Assembly (NCBI GenBank): GCA_913057905.1 | Contig: CAJXPB010000005.1 | Location: 124,001 to 188,000 of the forward strand | Origin: an uncultured Pseudomonadota bacterium | GTDB lineage: Bacteria; Myxococcota_A; Bradymonadia; Bradymonadales; Bradymonadaceae | Direction of reading: 5' to 3' | Length of the DNA: 64,000 bases | Part shown: positions 22,820-30,986 of the stretch, one piece after another | Layout: each line of letters begins with the position of its first letter | How positions within the stretch are numbered: the first letter of the stretch is position 1 | Notes under the pieces: generated by a model | Seen by the model: the letters and a program-made list of their open reading frames with translations, nothing else | Told to the model about the DNA's origin: nothing | The model's database searches: none | Program-made: the position numbers and the translations under genes

Positions 22820-25639
22820 ATGCAGCGGGTTGAAACGATGAGCGATTGGATTGTGCGGTGGATGGCCCTGGGACTCGTCGCTGGAATGGCGTCGGCCGGG
22901 TGTCTGCCGGATATCGCGGAGGACGACGAACAGGACTCGCCGATCGAGGCCGTCTTCGACTCCCAGACCTCGACGATTCCGTTGCCCAACGACATCGCGC
23001 TCGACGAGGAGGGGACGATCCCGCAGCAGGCGTGCAGTTGCCCGGGCGGCAATCCGGAGCAATGCGCCAACTGTGACTTTTTGAAATGGCTCGACGGCCT
23101 CCATGGATGGCTGCCCGAGCAGACGATCGAGGTACCGTTTACCTCGCCGCTGGACCCGTCGACGGTCACCCCCGAGGCGGTTCGCCTGTATCGATTCGAC
23201 GAACAGGGCGGCATCGAACAGCTCGACGTCCAGGCCGTCAATCACGTTGAGCGGATGGTCAACGTGACCGGGCCCGATGGAGAGCCGACTCAGATCGAGG
23301 GTGCGGTCGTCCAGATCATTCCCGCCTCGGCGCTTCAGCGACGCCAGCAGTACGCCGCCGTGACGACCGATGCACTGCAGGGTCCGGGTGGCGAGGCCGT
23401 CGTCGCGCCGCAGCCGCTGTTTTTTGCGGCCTCCAGCGAACCGTTGGTCGACGAGAACGGAAACAAGACCATCGCCTCATTACCCGACGATGAGACGGCC
23501 CAGCAGCTTGAGGGACTCCGTCAGTTTTTGCGGCCCGTCTACGCCCATATCGAATCCGATGCCACGGAGCTGACCAAAAAGGACATTGTGTCGGCGCAAC
23601 TGTGGACGACGGTCAAAGACACCTTCATGAGCTTCGACCCGACGACCGGAAACATTCCGGTGCCCAATGAGTTCCTGCGCACGGGTGACGGGGGGCGAGT
23701 CAGCCTTCCCGTCCCGATGAACGACCCGCTGCAAACCCCGATCTTCGAGGAGCTCAACTCCCGGATCGGGTTTTCGACCATCGCCTCGGGATGGGTCCCG
23801 GTCGACGGCACGATTGATACCGACACCATCGACCAGAATTCGGCGTTCATGTTTCAGACCCAGAACTCCCAACGCTACGATGCCGAGACCTACGAGTTGA
23901 GCTGGGAGCCCGACTGGGGACAACTGACCTTTACGCCCCTGGAACCGTTCGTGCGTGACCGGGCCCTGGCAAACGAAAACCCCCAGGTTCCGACGCTCAG
24001 CGGGATGATCGTGACCGATGATGTGCAGGGGCCAAATGGATGGTCGGTCAAATCCGAGCCGGCGTTTGTGTTTTTGAGCAGCCAGTTTGAACTCATCGAA
24101 GGCGGGGCCACCGACCCGGCCAATTTCACGGTCGACGACATCCTGGTCGACCAACTGAAGCCACCGGCGGGAGCCGATCAGCAGGCCATCGACCAGGCCA
24201 AGGCGACGGCGGCTTCGCTGGAGACGGGGCGACAGCGGTTCAACAGCTTGCTGGGGCTTCTGGAATTGACGTTGCAGATCGACCGCGACGATCTGGCGGT
24301 CGCCTTCGTGTTTCACCCGGAGAATGCGCCCCTGTCGGCGCAGGCTCGCCGGGCTCAGGCGCTGACGAAGCTCTCGGAGCGCGACCCCGCAGGACGCGAG
24401 GTCGATGCCGTCAGTATCGATAGCTGGAGCACCGTCGATGATCCCGGCACAAACTATCAGGGGCCCGACGGCCAGACGCCGGTCGATCTGTCGAATGTGG
24501 CGCGCATCCAGTGGACCGCGGAATTCGACACCGTCGACTTTCTGAACGCCCAATCCCGACTCGTCGATTACGAGTCCGCCGCCTCGACGACGGTCGGCGT
24601 CTCGGTGTTTCTGCCCAAACGAAACGGAGACTCCGGCATCAACCAGGTGTGCGGGCAGGGCGACGATCCCTTTCCGGTGGCGATCGCGCAGCACGGGTTG
24701 ACCGGCTGGCGCGTCGGAACCGGTCGGGTGATGGCCAACGAGTTGGCGGCGCGAGGTATCGCCACCGTGGCGATGGACTTCCCGGGCCACGGGGGCCGAA
24801 CCACCGGTGCGATGACTCTGCACCCGTCGATGCGCCCGGCCAATTCGGGCCAAAACTTCTTTTCGACCGACCTGATCGGCTCGAAGAATCGCGCGCTCCA
24901 GTCGGTCGTCGATGTCGCCACCTTGACCGAAATCATCCGCTCGGGTGGCCTGGAGACCGCCATCGATGAGAATCCGGCGACCGACTGTTTTGCCGACGGG
25001 GACGGCGCCACCGTCGGGTACGTGGGCAACAGCCTTGGGGGCTTTATCGGCCTGCCGGCGGTGACCATCGACCCGACGCTCGAGGCCGGGGTGTTCAGCA
25101 GCTCGGGAGGGAAATACATCGATGTACTGACCGAGGGCTCGCTCGGTGGGGCGTTGACCCAGGCCCTTGAGCAGGCCGGGTTGACCGAAGGCACCTTCGA
25201 GCGATTTCAGACCGAACAGTTTCTGGCGTGGGTCGCCGAGCCGGTCGATCCGTTTGCCTTTGCGCCGTACCTGCAGCGCGAAGACCTCGACGAGGTGTTG
25301 TTCGACCCGATGTCCGGCCTCTCGAACGGCGATCGTCTGCCCGACGCCGAGGTGCTGATGCAGATGGCGGTCAACCCTCAGTCTGGCGACGATTCGGTGG
25401 TACCGAATGCCACGACCGAAGCCGTGGCGAATGCGGCGGGACTGTCGCTGGAGGACAGTACGTTTTCGGCCCCCCATGGATTTATCGGATTCCCGGATCC
25501 GAACCCGATGACCGATGGGGATGTACCCGACTGCGCGCGCCGTCAGGCCGCGCAGTGGTTGTCAGATGGACTGACCGGATCGACGCCGCCGAACGTTCCA
25601 TCAGATCTGACTGCGGATAACTGTGTGACCAGCAATTGA
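22820..25639 (+). CDS. VolA-like surface lipoprotein lipase
   Basis: 939 aa. A signal peptide with lipobox (ASAGC, Cys at about residue 28) anchors it. The N-terminal part resembles the domain found before Pla-1/cef-type bacterial lipases (FDSQTSTIPLPNDIAL, beta-rich regions with PLPNDI). The C-terminal third is an alpha/beta hydrolase: the oxyanion region AIAQHGLTGWRVGTG, GHGGRT, and the nucleophile GNSLGG; the acid and His probably lie near DSVVPNAT and SAPHGFIGFPD. The size and architecture resemble Vibrio VolA, a surface lysophospholipase that frees fatty acids. The next gene is a FadL channel, just as VolA is paired with FadL. The ATG at 22820 has GAGG six bases upstream. Confidence 0.82.
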   Translation: MQRVETMSDWIVRWMALGLVAGMASAGCLPDIAEDDEQDSPIEAVFDSQTSTIPLPNDIALDEEGTIPQQACSCPGGNPEQCANCDFLKWLDGLHGWLPEQTIEVPFTSPLDPSTVTPEAVRLYRFDEQGGIEQLDVQAVNHVERMVNVTGPDGEPTQIEGAVVQIIPASALQRRQQYAAVTTDALQGPGGEAVVAPQPLFFAASSEPLVDENGNKTIASLPDDETAQQLEGLRQFLRPVYAHIESDATELTKKDIVSAQLWTTVKDTFMSFDPTTGNIPVPNEFLRTGDGGRVSLPVPMNDPLQTPIFEELNSRIGFSTIASGWVPVDGTIDTDTIDQNSAFMFQTQNSQRYDAETYELSWEPDWGQLTFTPLEPFVRDRALANENPQVPTLSGMIVTDDVQGPNGWSVKSEPAFVFLSSQFELIEGGATDPANFTVDDILVDQLKPPAGADQQAIDQAKATAASLETGRQRFNSLLGLLELTLQIDRDDLAVAFVFHPENAPLSAQARRAQALTKLSERDPAGREVDAVSIDSWSTVDDPGTNYQGPDGQTPVDLSNVARIQWTAEFDTVDFLNAQSRLVDYESAASTTVGVSVFLPKRNGDSGINQVCGQGDDPFPVAIAQHGLTGWRVGTGRVMANELAARGIATVAMDFPGHGGRTTGAMTLHPSMRPANSGQNFFSTDLIGSKNRALQSVVDVATLTEIIRSGGLETAIDENPATDCFADGDGATVGYVGNSLGGFIGLPAVTIDPTLEAGVFSSSGGKYIDVLTEGSLGGALTQALEQAGLTEGTFERFQTEQFLAWVAEPVDPFAFAPYLQREDLDEVLFDPMSGLSNGDRLPDAEVLMQMAVNPQSGDDSVVPNATTEAVANAAGLSLEDSTFSAPHGFIGFPDPNPMTDGDVPDCARRQAAQWLSDGLTGSTPPNVPSDLTADNCVTSN

Positions 25640-25683
25640 CCACGTACGACGCAGGCCCTGAAACACCCAAAAGGAGTCTAGAT

Positions 25684-27006
25684 ATGAGAGACATGCAAGA
25701 TGGATGGAAGGTCGTGGCCGCCATGGCGGCGGCGTGGGGACTGCTGGCGATGCCCGAGGCCGCGCAGGCAGCCGGCTTCTCGAACACCGCTCAGAGCGCG
25801 GTCGCCAACTCGATGGCGGCGACCGGTGTGGCGAATCCCCGCGAGCCGAACACGAACTTCTACAACCCGGCAAACATGGCCGGGAAAGAGGGCTTCGAGG
25901 GAATGCTCGGCGTGACGCTACTCTCGCCGTTGTCTTCCTACGAATCCTTTGATGGTTCGGTTCAGACCGACACACAGCGCAACTGGTTCCCGCCGCCCAA
26001 CGCCTCTCTTTCGTATGGCTTCAGCGACACCGTCGCCGTCGGTCTGGGCTTTACAATGCCCTGGGGGCTCGCGGTGGAGTGGCCGGATGAATGGGTCGGC
26101 CGAGAGTCGATCCAGTTCCAGCAGCTCCAGACCTTCGACATCAATCCGAATGTGGCCGTCAACATCGGCGACACGGGCCTCAAGATCGCCGCGGGGGCAC
26201 AGGTCATGCTGTCGACGCTCCAGCTCGACCGACGGATCATCCTCCGGGACGACACCGAAGTTCAGGTAAATCTGGCTGGTGCCGGACAGGGCTACGGGGC
26301 GACCGCCGCCGTGATGTACCAGCCGACCGAGGATCTGACGCTCGGGCTCAACTATCGCAGCGCCGTGAAATTGAATTTCGACGGACGGTCTCATTTCGAA
26401 GGCGAAGAGGGGACGACCTTTGAAGATGACTTCCAGGATGGCGATGTGACAACATCGTTGACCGTTCCCCACTTTCTGGCCTTTGGCGTCGGATATCAGT
26501 TCAATCGCCTCTTCGTTGAGGCCGATCTTAACTACACGACGTGGTCGACCTACGACGAAGTCGTCATCGATTTCGAGAACGATTCGCCGCAGGACACCTC
26601 GACCATTGAGGCCAACTGGAATAACGCAATCGCCGTCCGGTTCGGGGCGGAGTATCAGGTGACCGAGAACATCCCGGTGCGGCTGGGGTTTGCCTACGAT
26701 CGCACGCCGATCCCCGACAATACATTGAGTCCGTCGTTGCCGGGAAACCACCGGCTGAGTGCCTCGGCCGGTCTCGGGTATTCGACGGGCAAATTCAGAG
26801 TGGACGCGGGGTACCAACTCGTCACGACGTTGGAGCGCGAGGTCCGCAACGACGTGGCGCCCAATGGCAACTACCAGGTCGTGGCACACGTTCTGGGATT
26901 GAACGTCGGGTACGGATTTGGCCGCGAGGGCGACGCCGAGTCCCGCGAAAATCAGAACCAGTCGGCCGAACCGCAGACGGTCAAGCAGCCCGAAGAGGAG
27001 ATGTAA
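25684..27006 (+). CDS. FadL/OmpP1/TodX-family outer-membrane channel
   Basis: 440 aa with a cleaved signal peptide ending near AQA (residue 27 or so). The mature start AGFSNTAQSAVANSMAATGV and the NPANMAGKEGFEG segment (the NPA region of the FadL hatch) identify the family, a 14-stranded barrel that lets long-chain fatty acids or other hydrophobic compounds through the outer membrane. Many alternating amphipathic strands follow, and the last part is an Asp/Glu/Gln-rich tail. AAAAGGAG is eight bases upstream of ATG 25684. It follows the lipase by 44 bases and is surely in the same operon; it likely imports the fatty acids the lipase releases. Confidence 0.93.
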   Translation: MRDMQDGWKVVAAMAAAWGLLAMPEAAQAAGFSNTAQSAVANSMAATGVANPREPNTNFYNPANMAGKEGFEGMLGVTLLSPLSSYESFDGSVQTDTQRNWFPPPNASLSYGFSDTVAVGLGFTMPWGLAVEWPDEWVGRESIQFQQLQTFDINPNVAVNIGDTGLKIAAGAQVMLSTLQLDRRIILRDDTEVQVNLAGAGQGYGATAAVMYQPTEDLTLGLNYRSAVKLNFDGRSHFEGEEGTTFEDDFQDGDVTTSLTVPHFLAFGVGYQFNRLFVEADLNYTTWSTYDEVVIDFENDSPQDTSTIEANWNNAIAVRFGAEYQVTENIPVRLGFAYDRTPIPDNTLSPSLPGNHRLSASAGLGYSTGKFRVDAGYQLVTTLEREVRNDVAPNGNYQVVAHVLGLNVGYGFGREGDAESRENQNQSAEPQTVKQPEEEM

Positions 27007-27018
27007 TCGGGGTGTGTA

Positions 27019-27816
27019 CTAGCGAGTCCCCGGGCACCCTTCCTCGAAGGGGCTTCCGTCGACGCAGCTCCCCGGGCTAAAGACGGCGCCGTCCGACCCG
27101 GTTGCCTGCGAATGAGCAACCCGGGAGTCTCCGGTGAGATCCGGCGTGCGTACCTGAGACTCCGACGGGCCGCTCGTCCAGACCGCCGTGTCCAGCGAGT
27201 CACTCGCGGCGCTGCGCAACTCCAGTCGACCCCCACCATTGGTCAGACCGAACGAGCCGGAGGCGAGTATCGAGTGGACGCCGGGTCTGTCCGGCAGCGA
27301 GGCTCCGTCGAGGACGCCGCCCCAGATGACGACGGCATCGAGCACGTCCAGGCACGTGGGATCAAAGCTGTGAGCGGGGTCGCCGCCCTCCAGAAGTATG
27401 ACCCCGCCGACGTAGAGTCCAGATCCCGATACGTTGACGATCTCTACGAACTCGTCGTGGGAGGCGTCGCGAACCCCGTCGCCGTTGGCGTCACCGTCCG
27501 GGCCACTGGGCGGATCGGCCAGCAGCTCATTGATGATCAGATCGCCGGGAGCCGGGGCACGATAGTCGGGACAAGGGACGGTCGGAGCAGTGTCGTTCGT
27601 CGCATCGAACCCGCTGTCCTCGTCGATTCGGTCGAATCCATCTGCCCTCGCGTCGGCATCGAGAAGCGTCTCGACGGGTCGGCATGTGCCGATCCGGCAG
27701 ATCTCTCCGCGGCGGCAGTCGGCCTGGCGCAGACATTCGCGATGAGTAGACGGCGTACATCCGGTAGAGACTAGGGTCGCGATGAGAAGCCAACATGGGA
27801 TTCGGGCGGGCGTCAT
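27019..27816 (-). CDS. Lipoprotein with lamin-tail domain
   Basis: 265 aa, signal peptide with lipobox VSTGC. After a Cys-rich segment (CLRQADCRRGEICRIGTC) comes an acidic linker and then a lamin-tail domain: LIINELLADPPSGPDGDANG, DEFVEIVN, GVILLEGGDP and the beta strands after it. Bacterial lamin-tail domains occur on surface proteins and are thought to act in protein-protein or carbohydrate contacts; no enzyme is present. A metal-binding Asp/Gly loop (DGDANGDGVRD) fits a calcium site. The stop end overlaps nothing, while its start overlaps the stop of the next gene upstream by four bases. Confidence 0.85.
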   Translation of the reverse strand: MTPARIPCWLLIATLVSTGCTPSTHRECLRQADCRRGEICRIGTCRPVETLLDADARADGFDRIDEDSGFDATNDTAPTVPCPDYRAPAPGDLIINELLADPPSGPDGDANGDGVRDASHDEFVEIVNVSGSGLYVGGVILLEGGDPAHSFDPTCLDVLDAVVIWGGVLDGASLPDRPGVHSILASGSFGLTNGGGRLELRSAASDSLDTAVWTSGPSESQVRTPDLTGDSRVAHSQATGSDGAVFSPGSCVDGSPFEEGCPGTR

Positions 27817-28487
27817 TGCGCCTCACCGCTGCGTCCTTGCCGAAGGCGCAGAGTGAACCAGCCGCCAGTCAGGCCGTCGATCTCGGCGGTGAGTCGCTCG
27901 ATTTCGAGGATCAGTGCGAGACGCGCTCGGAGTCCCTTCGGGGGCGAAAAGCGCTGCAGGATCTGCTTGTGTCGGCGGGTGAAGTAGAGTGTTGTGACGC
28001 GGGCCAAAAGTTCGGCTCGAGCCTTCGTGCGGGCTCTCGATTCACGGGCGACCGACAGTTCGTCGCGGTCGAAGACGAGTCCGCTGAGATCGAACTGGAG
28101 TTCCATTCCGTACAGAGCCCTCACGCGTAGGTCGTCGACGAACCGGTTCGACGCTTCGTCGCGGCTCGGGGACCCGTCGCCTCCGGTGGCGATGTCTTCG
28201 TCGTACTGAAGGCGGGAGTCTCGCTGATCCAGCCAGGCAAACTCACCATCGACGTCGGGAACCAGGTTCGACCACCGTGCGCGTCGCCGCCAGCGGTTCA
28301 GATCGGCGAGGCCGTGGTCGGCGTGTCGGAGGACGGCCTGTTGCACGGCCCGGACGTCGGGTTCGCCGGGGTAATTCGTGACCAATTCCCGCAGCGACGC
28401 GTCGTCGATGACCGGCTCGCCGGCCCGAACCTCCGGAATAACGGAGATCAGCAACATGAGACTGAGTGCCATCCTCGAGAGCGTCAT
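27813..28487 (-). CDS. Exported protein, TolC-like helices possible
   Basis: 224 aa with a signal peptide (about residues 1-22, ending in VRA-G). The mature part begins with a helical region (LRELVTNYPGEPDVRAVQQAVLR) and later LLARVTTLYFTRRHKQ, with a final LILEIERLTAEIDGLTGGWF. Alternating helices of this type resemble half of an outer-membrane efflux protein of TolC type, but without the beta-barrel segment. I do not assign it. It overlaps its neighbours by four bases on each side, so the three genes are translationally coupled. Confidence 0.7.
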   Translation of the reverse strand: MTLSRMALSLMLLISVIPEVRAGEPVIDDASLRELVTNYPGEPDVRAVQQAVLRHADHGLADLNRWRRRARWSNLVPDVDGEFAWLDQRDSRLQYDEDIATGGDGSPSRDEASNRFVDDLRVRALYGMELQFDLSGLVFDRDELSVARESRARTKARAELLARVTTLYFTRRHKQILQRFSPPKGLRARLALILEIERLTAEIDGLTGGWFTLRLRQGRSGEAQ

Positions 28488-28999
28488 TCGACCTCCAGGG
28501 CGTCTTCCAGTGCGTCCCGGTGCGCCTGGCGGACGGCATCGGCGAGCGTGCCCCGATCCAGACCGTCGGTCCCCTCTGGCGATACGAGCCGGTCGATGAT
28601 CGACTCGCCGGCCACACAGACGACCCTCGATGATGCGGTCCGCTCTGGCTTTTCAGTCAGCAGACCCAGCATCCGAAGCGGGTTCCAGTTGGCCATCACC
28701 TCCCAGTGTAGATTCGACGTCTGGCCGTCCTTCTGCCTGTCGAGTCTTATCGGCCGCTGGTTCGCTCCCGATTCTCTTCGGTTGGCCAGCCCGGCGCTGT
28801 CGCCAGAAACCCGGACATCGACGACCGGCATCAGCCGAGCGGCCGTCCGGCGCCAGCCGACGTCTTGGTCGTGCTCGGTGGCCGACGTGACAGGGACGCA
28901 CTGTACAGATTCAAAAGCCGCGGCTCGGGCTGATCCCCCCAGCCAGCCCATAGCCGCGACCAAACCCGTAAGTGCAGACAAACACAGTGGTTGACGCAT
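28484..28999 (-). CDS. Exported protein of unknown function
   Basis: 171 aa. Starting at MRQPLCLSALTG (28999), it has a clear signal peptide ending near ARA-AAFE (residue 26). The mature protein contains two possibly paired Cys (SVQCVPV and RVVCVAGE) and ends in a helical region (REVRQ-like Ala/Glu/Leu stretch, LADAVRQAHRDALEDALEVE). An earlier in-frame Met at 29029 gives a poorer signal sequence. It is the first gene of a three-gene operon with an exported helical protein and the lamin-tail lipoprotein. No family recognised. Confidence 0.65.
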   Translation of the reverse strand: MRQPLCLSALTGLVAAMGWLGGSARAAAFESVQCVPVTSATEHDQDVGWRRTAARLMPVVDVRVSGDSAGLANRRESGANQRPIRLDRQKDGQTSNLHWEVMANWNPLRMLGLLTEKPERTASSRVVCVAGESIIDRLVSPEGTDGLDRGTLADAVRQAHRDALEDALEVE

Positions 29000-29084
29000 C
29001 CCCGTTCCCTCCGATGTCGCCGCCGACACGGACTCTCGCCCCCTCCATGATCAGTTATCGCCGCGCGAGCGAATCTGTTGCGCG

Positions 29085-30536
29085 CTAACCGCGATTCTCT
29101 CGGAGTGCGTCGGCGAGTTTGCCGTGAAAACCATCGAAGTCCGACCCGGAGAGTCCCGCGACGATGTCGCCGGGCTCGAGCCGGGCGATCAGCCATTCGA
29201 CGATCTCGTCGACATCGGGAATCAGGTCGGCGTACGGCCCGAGTCGTTCGATGTCGGCGACCATTTTGTCGATATCGATGCGTTCGTCGTCGGAGAGGTC
29301 GTCCTTCTTGTCGAACGGCCGCGAGAGGACAACCCGGTCGGCGGGCGCGAAGGCCGTCGGATAGTCGTCTTGAAAGACCCGTCGCCGAGAGGTGTTGGAC
29401 TTTGCCTCGAAGATGGCCCAGAGACGTCGGTCGGGGAAGGTCGTACGCAGTGCCTCGAGGGTCGACTGGACGGCGGTCGGGTGATGGGCGAAGTCGTCGA
29501 TCACGAGAATATCGTCGATCTCGGCGATGACCTCCTGTCGCTTCTGTACGCGCTCGAAGGTCGCCATCGCATCTTTGATCGTGTCGGCATCGATGCCTTC
29601 GTCCAGGGCGACGGCGGCCGCTCCGAGCATGTTGCGAACGTTGAACTCACCGATCGCGTTCAACTCGAAGGTCCCCAGCGACTCTCCGTCCAGAGTGACC
29701 TCCACGGAGGTCGTCAGCCCGTAGTCGATCTCGACGGCCCGCAGGTCGTTGTCAGCGCCCAGGCCGAAGGTCTTGACCGGGCTGTCGCACGGGGCAGAGA
29801 CCTCCATCGCACGTCGGTCGTCTCCGTTGACCCAGAGGCTTCCGTCGTCGGGAATCAGGGCGGCGAATTCCTCGAACATCGACTCGATCGTTTCGATGTC
29901 CGGGTAGATGTCGGCGTGGTCGTATTCGACGTTGTTGATGGTGGCTCGATGAGGGGCGTAGTGCCAGAACTTCGGGACCTTGTCGAAATAGGCGGTGTCG
30001 TATTCGTCGCCTTCGATGACGAAGTGGTCGCCGTCGCCGAGCCGGTAGTTCGAGTCGAAGTTCCCGGTGACACCCCCGACGAAGAAGCTCGGGTCCTGGC
30101 CGGCCTCGTGCAGGATCCAGGCGAGCATGGCCGTCGTGGTGGTCTTGCCGTGGGTGCCGGTGATGACCAGCGGCTTTTTGCCCTCGAAAAAGAAGTGACG
30201 AAGCGCTTCGGGAAAACTCAGGTGAGGAAACCCGCGCTCTCGAGTGGCCACGGCATCACCGTACTCGGCCCGACAGACGTTGCCGACGATGACCAGGTCG
30301 GGATCCCAGTCGAGATTCGACTCGTCGTAGCCGAGCATGATGTCGATGTCGCGCTCTTCGAGCCATGTGCTCATCGGCGGGTACGCCATGGCATCGGACC
30401 CCCGAACCCGGTAGCCGCGCTCCTTGAGCATCGCAGCGAGACTCCCCATGGCGGTTCCGCAGATGCCGATGATGTGAATCGTCTCGATCGAGTCGGGGAT
30501 GTCCTCGGGGAAGGGACGGGGGGCGTCGTCGGGCAT
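29085..30536 (-). CDS. mpl: UDP-N-acetylmuramate:L-alanyl-gamma-D-glutamyl-meso-diaminopimelate ligase
   Basis: 483 aa Mur-ligase-family enzyme that recycles cell-wall tripeptide by joining it to UDP-MurNAc in the cytoplasm. HIIGICGTAMGSLAAML at the start is the Mpl/MurC Rossmann motif; GTHGKTTTTAML is the ATP P-loop; the acidic VIEGDEYDTAYFDK segment and NNVEYDHADIYPD are Mpl signatures; IDDFAHHPTAVQSTLEALR is the third-domain motif. The length is typical. The presence of Mpl implies diaminopimelate-containing peptidoglycan and active recycling. It follows the PilZ gene by 24 bases and probably shares its transcript. Confidence 0.94.
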   Translation of the reverse strand: MPDDAPRPFPEDIPDSIETIHIIGICGTAMGSLAAMLKERGYRVRGSDAMAYPPMSTWLEERDIDIMLGYDESNLDWDPDLVIVGNVCRAEYGDAVATRERGFPHLSFPEALRHFFFEGKKPLVITGTHGKTTTTAMLAWILHEAGQDPSFFVGGVTGNFDSNYRLGDGDHFVIEGDEYDTAYFDKVPKFWHYAPHRATINNVEYDHADIYPDIETIESMFEEFAALIPDDGSLWVNGDDRRAMEVSAPCDSPVKTFGLGADNDLRAVEIDYGLTTSVEVTLDGESLGTFELNAIGEFNVRNMLGAAAVALDEGIDADTIKDAMATFERVQKRQEVIAEIDDILVIDDFAHHPTAVQSTLEALRTTFPDRRLWAIFEAKSNTSRRRVFQDDYPTAFAPADRVVLSRPFDKKDDLSDDERIDIDKMVADIERLGPYADLIPDVDEIVEWLIARLEPGDIVAGLSGSDFDGFHGKLADALRENRG

Positions 30537-30560
30537 CGTGGAGCCTCGGGTTCGGTAAAT

Positions 30561-30923
30561 TCAGGTGACGTCGTCGTACTGCGCTTCGACCCAGTTCTGC
30601 CAGCGCGCCAGCGCGTCGGGGTCGGCTGGATAAAGCTGGAGTCCCATACCCGGCCGTCGATTTTGCTCTTCAGCGCGGTCACCGGTCACCCGATGAGCCA
30701 CCCGGCCCAGCAGGGTGATCGGCCCGTCCCCGTCGTCGAGTTCGGTCCGAAGCTCTACCAGCCGCCGCAGGGGAAGCGGCTCGGGCGTGATCAGAAATAC
30801 GCCGCGGCGGGAGACATTGTCGACGATGAAATGCCGCTGTCCGTCGGACAGGCGAAGGGTCACATCGAGGTCGACATCGATCCTCGGCTCGCGACGTAGT
30901 TCTGTGGGAGAGGCTTCAGGCAT
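30561..30923 (-). CDS. PilZ-domain cyclic-di-GMP receptor
   Basis: 120 aa, essentially a single PilZ domain. Both c-di-GMP-binding elements are intact: the RxxxR motif as RREPR (about residues 10-14) and the [D/N]xSxxG motif as NVSRRG. GMGLQLY near the end is the typical PilZ strand. A start at 30923 gives MPEASPTELRREPR; an upstream in-frame start adds only Arg-rich residues without similarity. It lies between mpl and the large membrane protein; the effector partner is not evident. Confidence 0.9.
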   Translation of the reverse strand: MPEASPTELRREPRIDVDLDVTLRLSDGQRHFIVDNVSRRGVFLITPEPLPLRRLVELRTELDDGDGPITLLGRVAHRVTGDRAEEQNRRPGMGLQLYPADPDALARWQNWVEAQYDDVT

Positions 30924-30986
30924 CACAGACGCAGAATAGCGCAGGTGTCTCGACCGCGTAAACGGGCGCCGTCGTCGCAATGGAGG

